From: Rahnella laticis
GTDB lineage: Bacteria; Pseudomonadota; Gammaproteobacteria; Enterobacterales; Enterobacteriaceae
Length of the DNA stretch: 64,000 nt
Reading direction: 5' to 3'
Assembly (NCBI RefSeq): GCF_015644585.1
Contig: NZ_JADOBI010000002.1
Coordinates: forward strand, 372,001-436,000
The translations under genes were made by a program, and so were the position numbers. Within the stretch, counting starts at the first letter, position 1, and each line of letters starts with the position of its first letter. Of this stretch, positions 38,194 to 47,930 are shown one piece after another. The notes beneath the pieces were generated by a model, which was given only the letters and a program-made list of their open reading frames with translations, did no database searches and was not told the origin of the DNA.

Positions 38194-38748
38194 ATGATGA
38201 GAGCTGACGCAAAACAAAACTATGAACACATTCTTTCGGTCGCAGAGGAATTCCTGACGGGTGGGGTTGCTGACGTTTCCCTGCGCGATATTGCCCGCAA
38301 AGCCGGGGTGGGAAATGCGACGCTTCACAGGCACTTCCCTACACGGGAAGCGCTGTTTGAAGCCTTACTGCGAAAGGGTTTTGATGCCCTGAGTCTGAGA
38401 GCGGCAGAGCTGTTGACCACGGACGACGTGAAAGGCGCGCTGGTCACCTGGTTACGTGAAGCCGCTTCTGTGACCTGCGCGTACAGAGGGGTGATTTCAC
38501 CGATGGTAGCCGCCATTGCCGATGAACACTCCGCGCTTCACGACTCATGCGTCGCCTTGCGAACCGCCGGTACCCGCCTGCTGAGTCGCGCACAGGCAGA
38601 AGGTCTGGCGCGTAAAGACATGGACGGCAACGATCTGTTTGCATTGATTAGCGCGTTGGCATGGCTTGCCGAGCAGCCGCCATTGGTACCGCATGCCGAC
38701 AATGTTTTCGGGATTATTTCGGACGGGATTTTCAGCCACATCAGCTGA
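38194..38748 (+). CDS. TetR-family repressor
   Basis: The 184-residue protein has an N-terminal helix-turn-helix with the TetR pattern (VSLRDIARKAGVGNATLHRHFPTREALFEALL) and a helical C-terminal ligand domain. The start ATG is 14 bp after the second of two tandem operators, so it should repress itself and the divergent oxidoreductase. Such pairs usually respond to quinones, electrophiles or drugs; the inducer is unknown. Confidence 0.9.
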   Translation: MMRADAKQNYEHILSVAEEFLTGGVADVSLRDIARKAGVGNATLHRHFPTREALFEALLRKGFDALSLRAAELLTTDDVKGALVTWLREAASVTCAYRGVISPMVAAIADEHSALHDSCVALRTAGTRLLSRAQAEGLARKDMDGNDLFALISALAWLAEQPPLVPHADNVFGIISDGIFSHIS

Positions 38749-38768
38749 TCGTTGTTTCGGGGGGGGAC

Positions 38769-38798
38769 AATGCAGACCTTAAACGCAAGGTCTGCATT
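38769..38798. terminator. Perfect 12-bp hairpin between convergent genes
   Basis: AATGCAGACCTT (38769-38780) and its reverse complement at 38787-38798 flank a 6-nt loop. Neither side has a T tract, but the position between the TetR gene and the end of ybiU suggests a bidirectional 3'-end structure. Confidence 0.45.
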
Positions 38799-38812
38799 GA
38801 ATGGGAAGGGTA

Positions 38813-40084
38813 TTATTCCGCGGTGTTCTGCCCTAAGCCCTGAAGACCGTTCTTATTCAGATTGGTATCCCGGAACCGGTCTTTCCAGTTCATTTCATAA
38901 TGTTCAGGCGGGAAATCCGCAGGGGAGGTTCCCTGTTTCAGGGCGTCGTGTACGGAGTGCGCATACGCCAGATTCTTATCGCACATCGGCGCTGCCGGAA
39001 TGTACATCACGTTTCCCCATCCTTGCTGATTTTCAACCGGCGCAACCGAGTGAATCACATCGCAATGCCACCAGACCGAGTCTCCGGCCTGTAATTGCGG
39101 AATGCTGCAAAGGCCGTTAATGAGATGAGGGTGCCATTTCTCAGAGACAGGCAAAACCCGGCCCGGCGCGACGCCGCACAATTCATCTTCGGGTACGTCA
39201 TCTAACAGCGGACGGAGCAACATGTAAGCCATCGCCTCCGGGACCGGCACAACGTGCAAAACGCCCTGGCCGCTCTGTATATCAGACAGCGCCGTCCAGC
39301 CCTGGAAGGTGCGGAATACGGAACATTTCGTGGTATCAGCGACGTCGTATTCATTCACATCTGGCCTGAACGCCGCATCCCACGGATCATATTCGTCAAA
39401 GCGATTGTTGAAAATATTCCGAAAGACGTTCTGATAAGCAGGCAATAACCAGCGTTCCAGCGCGCCGGAGTCAGTGTGCGCGCCGAGGCCTTTGGATGTC
39501 GTTCCCGGCAGTCTGCGGCGGAGCCGGTCGGGGTAAATGACGCTGATATCGGGGTTAAACCAGACTTTTCCTTCGCTGTTGAATTTCCACAACCGGTTGA
39601 GGAATGACTGAACCGCGCCGATTTCCTGACTTTGCCTGGCCTCCATCTGCGCTTTTGACCAGTAGATGGGATAAATTTCGGGACGCGAAGCCTCCAGACT
39701 GCCGAAGAAATTATCGCCCGGCCCGCGGTAAACGTCGTCGAAATGGTTATTGTCCAGATAACTGAGCATGGACTCGTCCATCGCCAGCGCCGCATCGCGC
39801 CCGAATGTTCCGCGCACAACAAGACAACCACGGCGCTTAACCTGCGCAATCAGCGCGTCGGATCCTTTTCCGGCGACGAGATCTGACCATTCGATCTCTG
39901 GCCACGCCGATCCCTGAGTACGTTCTTCTTCACGGGCGGCAGCGATCTCAGATTCAATTTTGCTGCACACCTGATCAAAAAGCCCCTGCACATCACCAAT
40001 CTGAGACCGTAGTTTTTGTTTTACTTCAATGATTTGCTGTTTGTAATCTTCCGGCAGTTTTGTCGCGATGGGGGTTTTATGCAT
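38813..40084 (-). CDS. ybiU: YbiU family protein (DUF1479), predicted iron/2-oxoglutarate-type dioxygenase fold
   Basis: The 423-residue protein has the same length and pattern as E. coli YbiU: an N-terminal helical region, IEWSDLVAGKGSDALIAQVKRRGCLVVRGTF, GLGAHTDSGALERW with a candidate His-x-Asp metal pair, and a second His in DSVWWHCDVIHSVAPV. The fold is that of 2-oxoglutarate-dependent oxygenases; the substrate is not known. It is transcribed alone on the minus strand. Confidence 0.85.
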   Translation of the reverse strand: MHKTPIATKLPEDYKQQIIEVKQKLRSQIGDVQGLFDQVCSKIESEIAAAREEERTQGSAWPEIEWSDLVAGKGSDALIAQVKRRGCLVVRGTFGRDAALAMDESMLSYLDNNHFDDVYRGPGDNFFGSLEASRPEIYPIYWSKAQMEARQSQEIGAVQSFLNRLWKFNSEGKVWFNPDISVIYPDRLRRRLPGTTSKGLGAHTDSGALERWLLPAYQNVFRNIFNNRFDEYDPWDAAFRPDVNEYDVADTTKCSVFRTFQGWTALSDIQSGQGVLHVVPVPEAMAYMLLRPLLDDVPEDELCGVAPGRVLPVSEKWHPHLINGLCSIPQLQAGDSVWWHCDVIHSVAPVENQQGWGNVMYIPAAPMCDKNLAYAHSVHDALKQGTSPADFPPEHYEMNWKDRFRDTNLNKNGLQGLGQNTAE

Positions 40085-40236
40085 GATGATTCTCCCGTGT
40101 CTTTTATGATTATTATTACATACGAAGTTATTATTACTTTCATTCGTAAGTTCATGGGTGACAGTAACAAAACTCAGTGCAGGTGTTTTTGCAGCGGATC
40201 ACGGTTTTGAAATTCGGGTTTATGCGGCGGGAATGC

Positions 40237-41022
40237 TTAAAAAGTATAAAGCACGCCAAGATTCAGCGTGGTCCCGCCGCGCCGGTCAACGATCGGGCTT
40301 TTACCGGCGTGATCGCCCAGCCAGGCGTAATCCACACTGACGACGCTGCCCCAGTGTGGCGTGAACTGGTGGCCCCACGTCAGGCTGCTGTCCACGCCAT
40401 AAAACCCCCCGGCGGCCTGATAGGGCGCGAAATCAGTGCGTTCGCTTTGTTTTTCACTCACGCCATAGAAGGTATTCATGTAACGCCGGTCGCCAAAAAG
40501 TGCCGCGGACTGGAGTGCAACCGTGTCCGCATTATTTTGCACGGGCAGGAGCGTGACGGATGTCTGATAGTGCACGCCTTGCCCGTCGCTCAGCGGCAGG
40601 GTGGCTTTGCCTTCAAATGAAAGCCATGGCGTGGCAGACCAGCCCGCCGCGATGGCGGTATTGACGGCCGCATCGATATTTCCCATGCCTTTGAGTTTAT
40701 TTGAACCATCCCGCCAGGTGGAATTTCTGTCCGTCCGGCCCAGGCTGAACCCCAGCGTATGTTCAAGATACAGGCCGTTATCTGCCTGTAAGTCATACCC
40801 CACGCCTTTCAGGGAATCGAAGAAAAACGCGTTGTCCCGCGCCTGAATGACCGGCCCCGCCAGCCAGTGACGCTGATCCGATCCGCTGTAACGCGGGGCG
40901 CTTTGTGTGCCCATCCCGACCGTAAACGTTTCCGCTGGCGCATCGTCACCGGCCTGTGCCTGCCACGCTGTTGCAGACAGCGTGAAGCAGGTAATGTGCA
41001 GCATAAGTTTTCTGGATATCAT
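40237..41022 (-). CDS. MipA/OmpV-family outer-membrane protein
   Basis: The 261-residue protein has a signal peptide (MLHITCFTLSATAWQAQA), then FTVGMGTQSAPRYSGSDQRHW typical of the MipA/OmpV barrel, and ends in an aromatic C-terminus (LNLGVLYTF). MipA binds the murein hydrolase MltA and the synthase PBP1B in E. coli; other members act as outer-membrane barrels in antibiotic responses. It is divergent from a two-component/RND cassette whose regulator may control it. Confidence 0.85.
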   Translation of the reverse strand: MISRKLMLHITCFTLSATAWQAQAGDDAPAETFTVGMGTQSAPRYSGSDQRHWLAGPVIQARDNAFFFDSLKGVGYDLQADNGLYLEHTLGFSLGRTDRNSTWRDGSNKLKGMGNIDAAVNTAIAAGWSATPWLSFEGKATLPLSDGQGVHYQTSVTLLPVQNNADTVALQSAALFGDRRYMNTFYGVSEKQSERTDFAPYQAAGGFYGVDSSLTWGHQFTPHWGSVVSVDYAWLGDHAGKSPIVDRRGGTTLNLGVLYTF

Positions 41023-41147
41023 TGTGACTCCTCATCACCCAACCGTATGGTTCGTAGCGGATTGCAGCCGCGCCGAAAACCGGAGTATGCAGAGGCAGTG
41101 TCAATAAACTGTCTGGGATTTATGAAGAAACAGTCAAGGCGGCAGAC

Positions 41148-41846
41148 ATGCAAACAAAACGGATCCTGATCATTGAAGACGACGCCGATGCGGCGGATGT
41201 TCTTGATGCGTATTTGAAACGTGAAGGTTATGAGGTGCAGATTGCGGGAGACGGGCTATCCGGGCTGGAGAATGCGCAGCGGTGGAAGCCTGATCTTATT
41301 CTGCTGGATGTGATGTTGCCGGGCATGAGAGGGACGGACGTGCTGGCGTCAATCCGCCGCGAAAGCCGCGTCCCGGTGATCATGGTGACGGCAATGGGCG
41401 ATATGCCTGACAAAATTGGCGCGCTGCGGTTCGGGGCTGATGATTATGTTGTCAAACCCTACAACCCCGGCGAAGTGGTGGCGCGGGTGCAGGCCGTACT
41501 CCGGCGGGTGATTTCCGGCTCAGAGGCCGTGTCTTCCGTGTTGTGCTGGCAGGGGCTTGATGTTGATACCGATGCCCTCACCGCCGCTGTCCGGTCAGCC
41601 TCGGGTGAACCGCGCTATCTGGATTTAACACCGACAGAGTTCGGTGTGCTGAGCACATTAATGCGCGCTCCGACGCGTCCGTTCTCGCGGCAATATCTGC
41701 TTGAGCATTGCCTGCCGGAAAGCGAAGCGCTGGAAAGGGTCGTTGATACGCACGTTTATAACCTGCGTAAAAAGCTGGAATCTGCGGGGATCGTCAACGT
41801 GCTGGTCAATGTGCGTGGCGTCGGTTACCGGTTCAGACAACCATGA
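41148..41846 (+). CDS. OmpR-family response regulator (AdeR/BaeR-like)
   Basis: The 232-residue protein has an acidic pocket EDD (10-12), phosphoacceptor Asp54 in LILLDVMLPG, VTA and the switch Lys in YVVKPYNPGE. The winged-helix effector domain has LTPTEFGVLSTLM and RVVDTHVYNLRKKLE. The direct linkage to a kinase, an adaptor and an RND pump is the arrangement of AdeRS-AdeABC and SmeRS-SmeABC. It overlaps the kinase gene by 4 bp. A GGTTC direct repeat before the adaptor is a candidate binding site. Confidence 0.9.
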   Translation: MQTKRILIIEDDADAADVLDAYLKREGYEVQIAGDGLSGLENAQRWKPDLILLDVMLPGMRGTDVLASIRRESRVPVIMVTAMGDMPDKIGALRFGADDYVVKPYNPGEVVARVQAVLRRVISGSEAVSSVLCWQGLDVDTDALTAAVRSASGEPRYLDLTPTEFGVLSTLMRAPTRPFSRQYLLEHCLPESEALERVVDTHVYNLRKKLESAGIVNVLVNVRGVGYRFRQP

Positions 41847-43024
41847 GCAGCCCACATTATCAGTCCCTCTGGCGCTGGATTTGTGTCCGTATCCTGACGC
41901 TGGCAATCGGCAGCGTGATCCTGATTGCGCTGTGCATGTGGCTGCGCTTTGCCATCGAAAATCTCTGGGTGTTGCACCACATGTCCCCGGCAATGCGGGC
42001 TGAATTTGAGGTGCTGCGCAGTAACCCTGAGCTTAATCTGGCGCGGTTTCATGAGATTGTGGATCAGGGCTGGGGCGCGCGCTATTCGGATCCTTCGATT
42101 GCTTCTGCCGACTGGATGATGGTCGGCATTCTGGTGGTCGTGGTGATCCCTTTTATCGCGCTTTTGGGTTTAAAAGCCGCCCGTCCGCTTTCGTCGCAGT
42201 TCAGCCGTCTGGCGCAGGTGGCCCGTTCGGTCACGAAAGGGGATTTCAATACACGGGCTGAAGCGGTGAAAAATGCCCCGTCTGAACTTATCCAGTTTAC
42301 CGATGATTTCAACGCCATGATGCTGCAACTTTCGCGCTATGAGCGGGAACTGCGGGCGTCGCATGTCGCGATGGCGCATGAGTTGCGTTCGCCGCTGACG
42401 GCGGCGGTAGGGCGGTTGCAGGGGATGCTTGATGGCGTATTTCAGCCGGAGCCGCGTCAGTTGCAGATGGTCATGAAACAGCTTTTGCATCTGAACCGGC
42501 TGATCGACGAACTGCATTTGCTTTCGCTGGCGGACGCCGGTCAGCTGAATCTTCATAAAACATCTCTGGATCTGGCTGAACTGCTGCGCGAGCGCGTGGC
42601 CTGGCTCAGGCCGCAGTTAGCAGAAGCCGGTTTTGACATCAGCGTAACGCCCGATATCCCCTGTCCTTATGTCGGTGATCCGTTCCGCCTCGGGCAGGTC
42701 TTCACCATTCTGATGGAAAATGCGCTGCGTTATGCGCAGGAAGGCCACCGGCTGGATATTGCAATTTCGCACAGTGAAGGCAGCGTGGAGATTGCGTTTC
42801 GGGATTACGGGCCGGGTGTGGATGCGGGGTTTCTGCCGGTGATGTTTGAACGCTTCAGCCGGGCAGAATCTTCCCGCGCCCGGCACTCCGGGGGCAGCGG
42901 GCTGGGGTTATCCATCGCCCGTGCGATATGTGAAGCCCACAGTGGCGGCATCCGGGCTTTGCTGAAAGAACAGGGCGGGCTGGTTATCACGGTCAGTTTG
43001 CCGCAGCCGGAAGCGGGGGAATAA
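41843..43024 (+). CDS. Sensor histidine kinase (AdeS/BaeS-like)
   Basis: The 393-residue kinase has two membrane helices (~15-36 and ~92-113) around a short periplasmic segment, HAMP, His179 in AMAHELRSPLTAAVGRLQGM, and an ATPase domain with LMENALRYAQ, DYGPGVD and SGGSGLGLSIARAICEAHSGG. The VAHELRSPLTA-x-GRLQGM-DGVF run is strikingly like AdeS-type kinases. It forms an operon with the upstream regulator; the pump genes start 93 bp later and may have their own promoter. Confidence 0.9.
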   Translation: MSSPHYQSLWRWICVRILTLAIGSVILIALCMWLRFAIENLWVLHHMSPAMRAEFEVLRSNPELNLARFHEIVDQGWGARYSDPSIASADWMMVGILVVVVIPFIALLGLKAARPLSSQFSRLAQVARSVTKGDFNTRAEAVKNAPSELIQFTDDFNAMMLQLSRYERELRASHVAMAHELRSPLTAAVGRLQGMLDGVFQPEPRQLQMVMKQLLHLNRLIDELHLLSLADAGQLNLHKTSLDLAELLRERVAWLRPQLAEAGFDISVTPDIPCPYVGDPFRLGQVFTILMENALRYAQEGHRLDIAISHSEGSVEIAFRDYGPGVDAGFLPVMFERFSRAESSRARHSGGSGLGLSIARAICEAHSGGIRALLKEQGGLVITVSLPQPEAGE

Positions 43025-43030
43025 AAAAGC

Positions 43031-43050
43031 GGTTCTTGACGGTTCCTTGA
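43031..43050 (+). promoter_or_regulatory. Direct repeat upstream of the second RND adaptor gene
   Basis: GGTTC occurs at 43031 and 43041, followed by TTGA-like sequence each time (GGTTCTTGAC, GGTTCCTTGA). A 10-bp period is usual for OmpR-family regulator sites. It lies ~70 bp before the adaptor start. Confidence 0.4.
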
Positions 43051-43117
43051 TGAAATATCGCGGGAATCTGGACAGTGAGCGGATTGAATAGCGGTATCTC
43101 AATTCAGGAAGTCTGTC

Positions 43118-44260
43118 ATGACCGCTACTTTTACGGATTATGCCCGCCACGGCGTGCGCCATTTATGTGCTGCCGGGCGTCTGCTGCCCTTTCTTCCCGC
43201 CGCCTGTCTGCTGATAGTTGTTGTCGTGCTGGCGGGGTGTGGCGATAAATCCCGTAAGCCCGTGGTACCCGCAAGGCCGGTGCGTGTGGTGATTGCGCCG
43301 CTTCCTTCAGCCTCCGGCACGGTTATCCAGACCGGTGAAATCCGCGCCCGCGAAGAGGTGGCGCTGGGTTTCCGGCTGGACGGCAGGATCCTCACCCGGC
43401 AGGTCGATGTCGGCGATCGTGTGGCGGCCGGGCAGATTGTCGCGACGCAGGAAAGTGCCACCAGCCGCAACCAGCTCAACAGCGCGCAGGCCGATCTGGA
43501 CAGCGCCCGCGCGGCGGAACAGCTGGCCGCGCTGAATCTCCGGCGCATGAAGCTGCTGATGCCAGGCGGTGCTATCGCCCGCACGCAGCTGGATAGCGCG
43601 CAATCCGACTGGCAGGCGGCCCGCGCGCGGCGTCAGAGCAGTGAAGATGCGCTGAAAAACGCGCGTGAAAGTCTCTCCTGGGCACAACTGACCGCGCCGG
43701 CGGACGGCGTCGTGACGCAGGTCAGCGCATCGGCCGGGCAGGTGGTCAGCGCCGGACAACAGGTTGTGACGCTGGCCTCGGGTGGCGGGCGTGATGCGGT
43801 ATTTGATGTCGCCGATCCGCAGGCGATTCCGGCACAGGCGGGCGCTGTTTTTAGCGTTTCGTTACTGTCCGACTCTTCAGTGATCGTGCCGGGGCATTTA
43901 CGGGATATCAGCCCGCAGGCCGACCCGCAAACCCGGACATGGCGTGTTCGTATCACGCTCGATAACCCGCCGCCCGCCATGGCGCTGGGGGCCAGCGTTC
44001 AGCTCATTCTCCCTGCTTCAGGCCAGACGGCGATCGCGCTGCCTGCGTCGGCGCTGACCCGCGCCGGTGGTCAGCCCGCCATTTTTATCGTGAATACCAA
44101 AACGCTGACGTTGCACCTGCAACCGGTGGTTTTAGCGCGTTACAGCACCAAAGAAATCTTTATTGCGGCTGGCCTGAGCCCCGGCGAAACGGTCGCGATT
44201 GCCGGTGTGAGTAAACTGCGCAATGGCGAAAAAGTGACGCTGGGGGAAGGCAGCGAATGA
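43118..44260 (+). CDS. RND efflux periplasmic adaptor lipoprotein
   Basis: The 380-residue adaptor has an N-terminal hydrophobic segment ending in a lipobox (VLAGC, Cys41), so it is likely lipid-anchored. Lipoyl halves are at EEVALGFRLDGRILTRQVDVGDRVAAGQIVA and LTAPADGVVTQVSASAGQVV, and a coiled-coil hairpin lies between them. It should join the following RND pump to an outer-membrane channel, again not encoded here. It overlaps the pump gene by 4 bp. Confidence 0.9.
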   Translation: MTATFTDYARHGVRHLCAAGRLLPFLPAACLLIVVVVLAGCGDKSRKPVVPARPVRVVIAPLPSASGTVIQTGEIRAREEVALGFRLDGRILTRQVDVGDRVAAGQIVATQESATSRNQLNSAQADLDSARAAEQLAALNLRRMKLLMPGGAIARTQLDSAQSDWQAARARRQSSEDALKNARESLSWAQLTAPADGVVTQVSASAGQVVSAGQQVVTLASGGGRDAVFDVADPQAIPAQAGAVFSVSLLSDSSVIVPGHLRDISPQADPQTRTWRVRITLDNPPPAMALGASVQLILPASGQTAIALPASALTRAGGQPAIFIVNTKTLTLHLQPVVLARYSTKEIFIAAGLSPGETVAIAGVSKLRNGEKVTLGEGSE

Positions 44261-47200
44261 AGCCGTCCACTCCCTCACACCGGTTCAATCTCTCCGCCTG
44301 GGCGCTGGCGCACCAGCCGCTGATCGCCTTTTTTATGCTTCTGCTCATGGCCGCCGGTGTCTTCAGTTATGAGCAACTGCCGCGCAACGAAGATCCGGCG
44401 TTTACCATTAAAACGGCGGTAGTCTCTGCAAGCTGGCCGGGTGCCAGCGTGGCGGATACGGTCAATCTGGTCACGGATACGCTGGAGAAAAAACTTCAGG
44501 AAATCCCGTATCTTGATTTCGTTGAGAGCGAGACCCGCGCCGGGCAATCGGTGATTTTCGTTAACTTGCGTGATGATACGCCGCCCGCACAGGTTGCAGG
44601 CATCTGGTATCAGGTGCGTAAAAAAATGCAGGATATCGCCCCGTCGCTGCCCGCAGGCGCGCAGGGGCCGTCGGTCAACGATGAGTTCGATGATACGTTT
44701 GGCACGATTTATGGGTTTACCGGCGAGGGTTTCTCGCCGCGTGAACTGCGCGACCGCGTGGAAGACATCAGCCGCAGCCTGATATCGCTGCCGGACATCG
44801 GCAAAACCCGCCTGCTGGGCGTTCAGGAAGAAAACATTGTGATTGCGTTTTCGCCCGCGCAGCTCGCCGGGATGGGCATTGATTTGCAGCAGGTCACCGA
44901 CGCCCTGAAAGCGCAAAATGCGGTCGAACCGGCGGGCGTTCTGCGCAGCGATCGTGAAAATATCGCCCTGCGCGTGAGCGGCTCCCTGACGTCTGAGCAA
45001 AGCTTGCAGGCGGTGACGCTGCACATCGCCGGGCGCTACATTCCGCTGACGGATATCGCGACGATAAGCCGTCAGGATGCCGAGCCGCCAGCCCCCGAAT
45101 TTCGTGTTAACGGGCAACCCGCTATCGGGCTGGCGATTTCTATGGCCTCCGCCGGGAATATGTTGTCCTTTGGCAAAGCGCTCAATGACCGGATGGCGGA
45201 CATCCGCACGCGCCTCCCGCACGGCATTGAAATGGTCAAAGTGGCCGATCAGTCAGCGGTGGTTTCACAGGCCGTCAACAGCTTTATCCGGGTGCTGATT
45301 GAATCCGTCGTCATTGTATTAGCCGTCTCTTTTGTTTCACTCGGCACCCGCGCCGGGCTGGTTGTGGCGGCGGCCATTCCGGTGGTTCTTGCCATGACGT
45401 TCATCGGCATGATGCTGGCGGGAATCGGGTTACAGCGCATTTCTCTGGGCGCGCTGATCATTGCGCTCGGGTTACTGGTGGATGACGCGATGATCACCGT
45501 TGAAGCGATGGTGTCGCGTATCGAGGCGGGAGATTCGGCCTGGCGCGCCGCCACTTACGCTTTTGAAACGACGGCATTCCCGATGCTTACCGGCACGCTG
45601 GTGATGATTGCCGGTTTTATCCCGGTGGGTTTCGCGGCCTCAAGCGCCGGTGAATATTGTTACTCCCTGTTCGCCGTCGTGCTTATTGCGTTGCTGTGTT
45701 CCTGGGTGGTCGCCATTCTTTTTTCGCCGCTGATCGGGACGTGGATTTTGCCCGCAAAGCTTGCATCGCACGGTGAAAAGCGTGGCCGGTTAATGCGTTT
45801 CTACCTGCGTCTGCTGAATTATGTGCTGCTTCACCGGTGGGGCACGCTGAGCATTGCCAGTCTGTTGCTGGCGATGGCGATGTATGCGACGACGTTTATG
45901 CAGGGGGAATTTTTCCCCGCTTCCGACCGGCCGGAATTACTGGTGAGTCTCACGCTTCCCGCGAATGCTTCCCGGACAGAAACCGCGCGGCAAACTGAAC
46001 GGCTGGAACATGCGTTGCGGGGTAACCGGAATGTCGATCACTATTCGGATTACGTCGGTTCGGGGGCTGTGCGTTTTTATCTGCCGATGGATGTGTTACT
46101 GGATAACGAGAACACGGCGCAGCTGGTCATTGTCGCCAAAAATCTGGAAGACCGTGACAAGCTTCGCGAACAGCTTGAGGCCATTTTAGCCCGTGATTTC
46201 AGCGACATCACCACGCGTGTTTCCCCGCTGGAACTCGGCCCGCCGGTCGGGTGGCCGGTAAAATATCGCGTCAGCGGCCCGGACTATGCGCAGGTCAGGC
46301 AGATTGCCCAACATCTCGCTGCCACGCTGGGTGAGGTTGCGGTTACGCGGGAAGTGAATCTGACCGCCGGAGAGCCCGAGCGGGTGATTACGCTGCGGGT
46401 GAATCAGACGGCAGCGCGGGCGGCAGGCGTTTCTTCGGAAAGTCTTGCGGCTTTGCTTAACACTGTCTGGTCAGGCAGCGTTGTCACCACCGTTCGGGAT
46501 AAAAACCGGCTGATTGATGTTGTTCTGCGGGCGAACAACCGCGAGCGTCAGGATGTCACCACGCTGTCGGGCCTGATGATCACCACCGCGACGGGGCAAA
46601 AAATCCCGATAAGTCAGGTCGCGACACCGGTCTGGGGGATTGACGATCCGGTTGTGTGGCGTCGCCAGCGGCTGCCGTTCATTACCGTTCAGACGGATTT
46701 AGCGCCGGGGCTGCATGCTGAAACCGTATCGCAGCAGCTCGCGCCGCGGGTTTCGCGTATCCGTGCGGCGATGCCTTCCGGATATAAAATCGAGGAGGGC
46801 GGCGTGGTGGCGGAGTCAGACAAAGGCAACGGTTCGGTGTATGCCGTGCTGCCGGTCACGCTTTGCGTGATGCTGATCCTGCTGATGATCCAGTTGCAGC
46901 GTTTTTCGCGCATGCTGCTGGCCTTATTCATGGCACCGTTCGGCCTTATCGGCATCGTGCTGGCGATGTTGCCGACCGGCACGCCGATGGGTTTTGTTGC
47001 CCTGCTGGGGATTATTGCGCTGGCGGGAATGATTATCCGCAACGCGGTGATCCTGATCAGCGAAGTGGATAATAACGTTATCGCAGGAATGGGTCGTGAT
47101 GACGCCATCAGGGCCGCCGCCGGGCACCGTTCAAGACCCATATTGCTGACGGCCTGCGCGGCAATACTGGGGATGCTGCCGATCGCCGAACAGGTATTTT

Positions 47201-47337
47201 GGGGGCCGATGGCTTACGCCATTATCGGCGGGTTAATTGTCGCCACTTTCGTCACGCTTACCCTGCTTCCGGCTGCGCTGAGCCTGATTATGCAGCGGGA
47301 GAAGGCGAGGGCGGCCGCTTGCGGAAATTCAATCTGA
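44257..47337 (+). CDS. RND efflux pump inner-membrane transporter
   Basis: The 1026-residue RND protein has 12 membrane segments and two periplasmic loops. TM4 shows ALGLLVDDAMITVEAMVSRI with the proton-relay Asp pair. The N-terminus QLPRNEDPAFTIKTAVVSASWPGASVADTVN is typical of AcrB-superfamily pumps of the VexF/MexK-like branch rather than AcrB itself. It is translationally coupled to the adaptor. Expected cargo is antimicrobials or detergents, under the AdeRS-like system upstream. No channel gene follows. Confidence 0.9.
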   Translation: MKPSTPSHRFNLSAWALAHQPLIAFFMLLLMAAGVFSYEQLPRNEDPAFTIKTAVVSASWPGASVADTVNLVTDTLEKKLQEIPYLDFVESETRAGQSVIFVNLRDDTPPAQVAGIWYQVRKKMQDIAPSLPAGAQGPSVNDEFDDTFGTIYGFTGEGFSPRELRDRVEDISRSLISLPDIGKTRLLGVQEENIVIAFSPAQLAGMGIDLQQVTDALKAQNAVEPAGVLRSDRENIALRVSGSLTSEQSLQAVTLHIAGRYIPLTDIATISRQDAEPPAPEFRVNGQPAIGLAISMASAGNMLSFGKALNDRMADIRTRLPHGIEMVKVADQSAVVSQAVNSFIRVLIESVVIVLAVSFVSLGTRAGLVVAAAIPVVLAMTFIGMMLAGIGLQRISLGALIIALGLLVDDAMITVEAMVSRIEAGDSAWRAATYAFETTAFPMLTGTLVMIAGFIPVGFAASSAGEYCYSLFAVVLIALLCSWVVAILFSPLIGTWILPAKLASHGEKRGRLMRFYLRLLNYVLLHRWGTLSIASLLLAMAMYATTFMQGEFFPASDRPELLVSLTLPANASRTETARQTERLEHALRGNRNVDHYSDYVGSGAVRFYLPMDVLLDNENTAQLVIVAKNLEDRDKLREQLEAILARDFSDITTRVSPLELGPPVGWPVKYRVSGPDYAQVRQIAQHLAATLGEVAVTREVNLTAGEPERVITLRVNQTAARAAGVSSESLAALLNTVWSGSVVTTVRDKNRLIDVVLRANNRERQDVTTLSGLMITTATGQKIPISQVATPVWGIDDPVVWRRQRLPFITVQTDLAPGLHAETVSQQLAPRVSRIRAAMPSGYKIEEGGVVAESDKGNGSVYAVLPVTLCVMLILLMIQLQRFSRMLLALFMAPFGLIGIVLAMLPTGTPMGFVALLGIIALAGMIIRNAVILISEVDNNVIAGMGRDDAIRAAAGHRSRPILLTACAAILGMLPIAEQVFWGPMAYAIIGGLIVATFVTLTLLPAALSLIMQREKARAAACGNSI

Positions 47338-47454
47338 CGCATTTAAAATCGCCAAAATTTCTTCTCTGCCAGATCAACACGATAGTCGCGCAGGCGGCGC
47401 GGGGCCTGCTTATCTGCGCTGGCAGCCATTGATCTGAGCACCTGATTAACTATA

Positions 47455-47470
47455 CTGTATATAAATACAG
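47455..47470. promoter_or_regulatory. LexA (SOS) box of umuDC
   Basis: CTGTATATAAATACAG is a 16-bp near-perfect LexA box (consensus CTGT-N8-ACAG with alternating AT). It ends 22 bp before the umuD start, as in E. coli umuDC. Confidence 0.95.
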
Positions 47471-47492
47471 TATGCTTGCAGGAACCCCACTC

Positions 47493-47930
47493 ATGATGCT
47501 TTACAAAATCGCCGCACGGCAGCAAAAAACGGATATCCCGTTGTATTTAAACCCTATTGCAGCGGGTTTCCCCAGCCCGGCGGCGGACTATGTGGAGAAG
47601 GGTATCGATCTGGTGGCGCACCTGATTGCGCATCCTTCTTCTACCTATGTGCTTAAAGTCTCCGGCGATTCCATGCGGGACGCGGCGATCATCGATGGCT
47701 CAATGTTGCTGGTCGATTTCAGCCTGAAACCGGCTCACAACGATATCGTTGTCGCCAGTCTGGACGGGGAATTCACGGTGAAACGGCTGATGCTCCATCC
47801 GTATCCTCATCTGCGGGCTGAAAACCCGGCCTACGCGCCTATTCCGCTGAATGAAGACCGGCAGGTCGAGATTGTCGGCGTTGTCACCACCGTTATCAGC
47901 ACGATGCACCGCAATGTACGCACTCGCTGA
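47493..47930 (+). CDS. umuD: UmuD, SOS mutagenesis protein
   Basis: The 145-residue protein is the precursor of UmuD', the accessory subunit of DNA polymerase V. With the start at ATG 47493, the cleavage site falls at Ala24-Gly25, catalytic Ser60 in VSGDSM and Lys97 in FTVKRLM, all at exactly the E. coli positions. That fixes the start rather than an in-frame ATG at 47472. RecA* triggers self-cleavage. It overlaps umuC by 17 bp. Confidence 0.95.
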   Translation: MMLYKIAARQQKTDIPLYLNPIAAGFPSPAADYVEKGIDLVAHLIAHPSSTYVLKVSGDSMRDAAIIDGSMLLVDFSLKPAHNDIVVASLDGEFTVKRLMLHPYPHLRAENPAYAPIPLNEDRQVEIVGVVTTVISTMHRNVRTR

